Below are positions 15,139-15,986 of a DNA stretch of 15,986 bases, piece by piece. A program made the translations under genes and the position numbers. The DNA is from Flavisolibacter sp. (GTDB lineage Bacteria > Bacteroidota > Bacteroidia > Chitinophagales > Chitinophagaceae): positions 1-15,986 of the forward strand of contig JAICTW010000003.1 in NCBI GenBank assembly GCA_025936195.1. The letters run 5' to 3'. Every line of letters begins with the position of its first letter. The first letter of the stretch is position 1. The notes under the pieces are model-generated. The model made no database searches. It was not told the origin of the DNA and saw nothing but the letters and a program-made list of their open reading frames with translations.

Positions 15139-15986
15139 ATGAGAATCCTTTTTTGTACCTGCTTCATTTTAGCCCTTACCTTTTCAGGAAAGGCACAAGA
15201 CCCTAATTTTTCTCAGTTCTTCGTTTCGCCACTTACGTTAAATCCTGCACTTACAGGAAAGTTTAATGGTACGTACCGAATAGCAGGCAATCACAGGGAT
15301 CAATGGCCAACCATCAACAATGCATTTGTTACCAGCACCGTTTCTTTCGATGCTGCCATTTTAAAAGGACGGATCCCGGAAAATGATCAATTTGGCATTG
15401 GTGTGTTAGCACTTACCGATAAAAGTGGTAGTGGGGTATTACAGTCCAATTACGCGGCTTTGTCTGTTGCTTATCACAAAGCCCTGGATGAAAACGGATT
15501 CAATACATTGGGTTTGGGCTTTCAGGGGGCGTACACCAATAAACGATTGTTTTTGGATCCACAAAAAACCTATTTCGAAGACCAGTTAACCGCCAATGGC
15601 TGGACAGGTGTGACCACTGAAATTTTTGATCCAAGCCAGCTGAAAGTCTCTTATTTCGATTTGAACATGGGACTGTTGTACAATGGTTCAACAGATGGAT
15701 CGAACAATTTTTATCTCGGTGCTTCTATGTATCACATCAACCGGCATAAAGAAAGTTTTCATGATGCTGATTATCTTTTGCAACCACGTTTAACACTGCA
15801 AGCGGGAGGCATGGTGCCTGTAGGTGAATACAATGCGTTTCATTTTAGTGCTTTGCACAGCAGGCAGGCTAATGCGGTGAATACGGTAATTGGCGGCGCC
15901 TACATGCTGAACATTAATCCTGATGAATTCAGTCCCACCAATCTATACCTTGGAAGCTGGTTCCGTTTTGGCGATGCTATTATCCC
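15139..15986 (+). CDS. PorP/SprF-family type IX secretion membrane protein, 5' part
   Basis: The frame is open from the ATG at 15139 to the window edge, giving 282 residues without a stop; the family is usually somewhat over 300 aa, so only a short C-terminus is missing. Residues 1-19 are a signal peptide (MRILFCTCFILALTFSGKA) followed by QDPNFSQFF. The next stretch, SPLTLNPALTGKFNGTYR then NHRDQWP, is the hallmark of PorP/SprF proteins, outer-membrane beta-barrels that accompany type IX secretion and gliding or help anchor partner secreted proteins. Alternating aromatic beta-strand patterns such as FYLGASMYHIN and YLGSWFRFGD follow. Other T9SS genes (porK/L/M/N) are not visible, so this may be one of the many stand-alone paralogues. 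Confidence 0.85.
   Translation, partial: MRILFCTCFILALTFSGKAQDPNFSQFFVSPLTLNPALTGKFNGTYRIAGNHRDQWPTINNAFVTSTVSFDAAILKGRIPENDQFGIGVLALTDKSGSGVLQSNYAALSVAYHKALDENGFNTLGLGFQGAYTNKRLFLDPQKTYFEDQLTANGWTGVTTEIFDPSQLKVSYFDLNMGLLYNGSTDGSNNFYLGASMYHINRHKESFHDADYLLQPRLTLQAGGMVPVGEYNAFHFSALHSRQANAVNTVIGGAYMLNINPDEFSPTNLYLGSWFRFGDAII

Noticed and set aside
1..15986. CRISPR array, tRNA, rRNA, insertion sequence or prophage genes
   Set aside because: No regularly spaced repeats with unique spacers, no tRNA-like cloverleaf or rRNA sequence, and no transposase, integrase or phage gene was recognised on either strand.

Overview
The window looks like a chromosomal segment of a Bacteroidota bacterium, most likely in or near the Chitinophagaceae. 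The evidence is a PorP/SprF-type outer-membrane protein gene at the right edge, a large secreted VPS10/sortilin-like beta-propeller protein, a transketolase encoded as a separate C-terminal half, and TAnnTTTG-type -7 promoter elements lying almost on the start codons. The lineage is inferred from gene content alone. No rRNA, tRNA, CRISPR array, insertion sequence or phage gene was seen, and no gene-free stretch exceeds 300 bases.

Left third (1-5405, all + strand): a phosphate-uptake island. It holds the end of pstC, then pstA, pstB and phoU in a tight, partly overlapping operon; a second, degenerate PhoU paralogue; and a DUF47 (PhoU-like) protein paired with a PiT-family phosphate permease. 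A high-affinity ABC importer and a low-affinity permease therefore sit together with three PhoU-fold proteins. The gaps before the PhoU paralogue and before the DUF47 gene each carry three 11-nt units with a TTAA-like core, followed after exactly 19 nt by a -7-like box. They are candidate Pho boxes with the same geometry.

Middle (5454-10707): galE (UDP-glucose 4-epimerase) and a transketolase C-terminal-half gene on the + strand, closed by a strong bidirectional hairpin terminator. A convergent 1040-residue secreted Asp-box propeller protein follows on the - strand.

Right third (10819-15986): an adenine deaminase gene (ade), a small RDD membrane protein, anmK (anhydro-N-acetylmuramate kinase, - strand), upp (uracil phosphoribosyltransferase) and the start of a porP/sprF-like gene. 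The theme is salvage of nucleobases and cell-wall sugars.

The most striking observation is in ade. The gene is interrupted by two related palindromic elements of about 145 and 142 bp, inserted in the same orientation and reading frame, which add about 47 residues each without breaking the ORF. They share a 61-nt core at about 75% identity, the same internal stem and similar terminal inverted repeats. A different perfect 18-bp palindrome is read through in frame inside anmK. Together these suggest that this genome carries mobile or repeated palindromes tolerated inside proteins, comparable to the Rickettsia palindromic elements.
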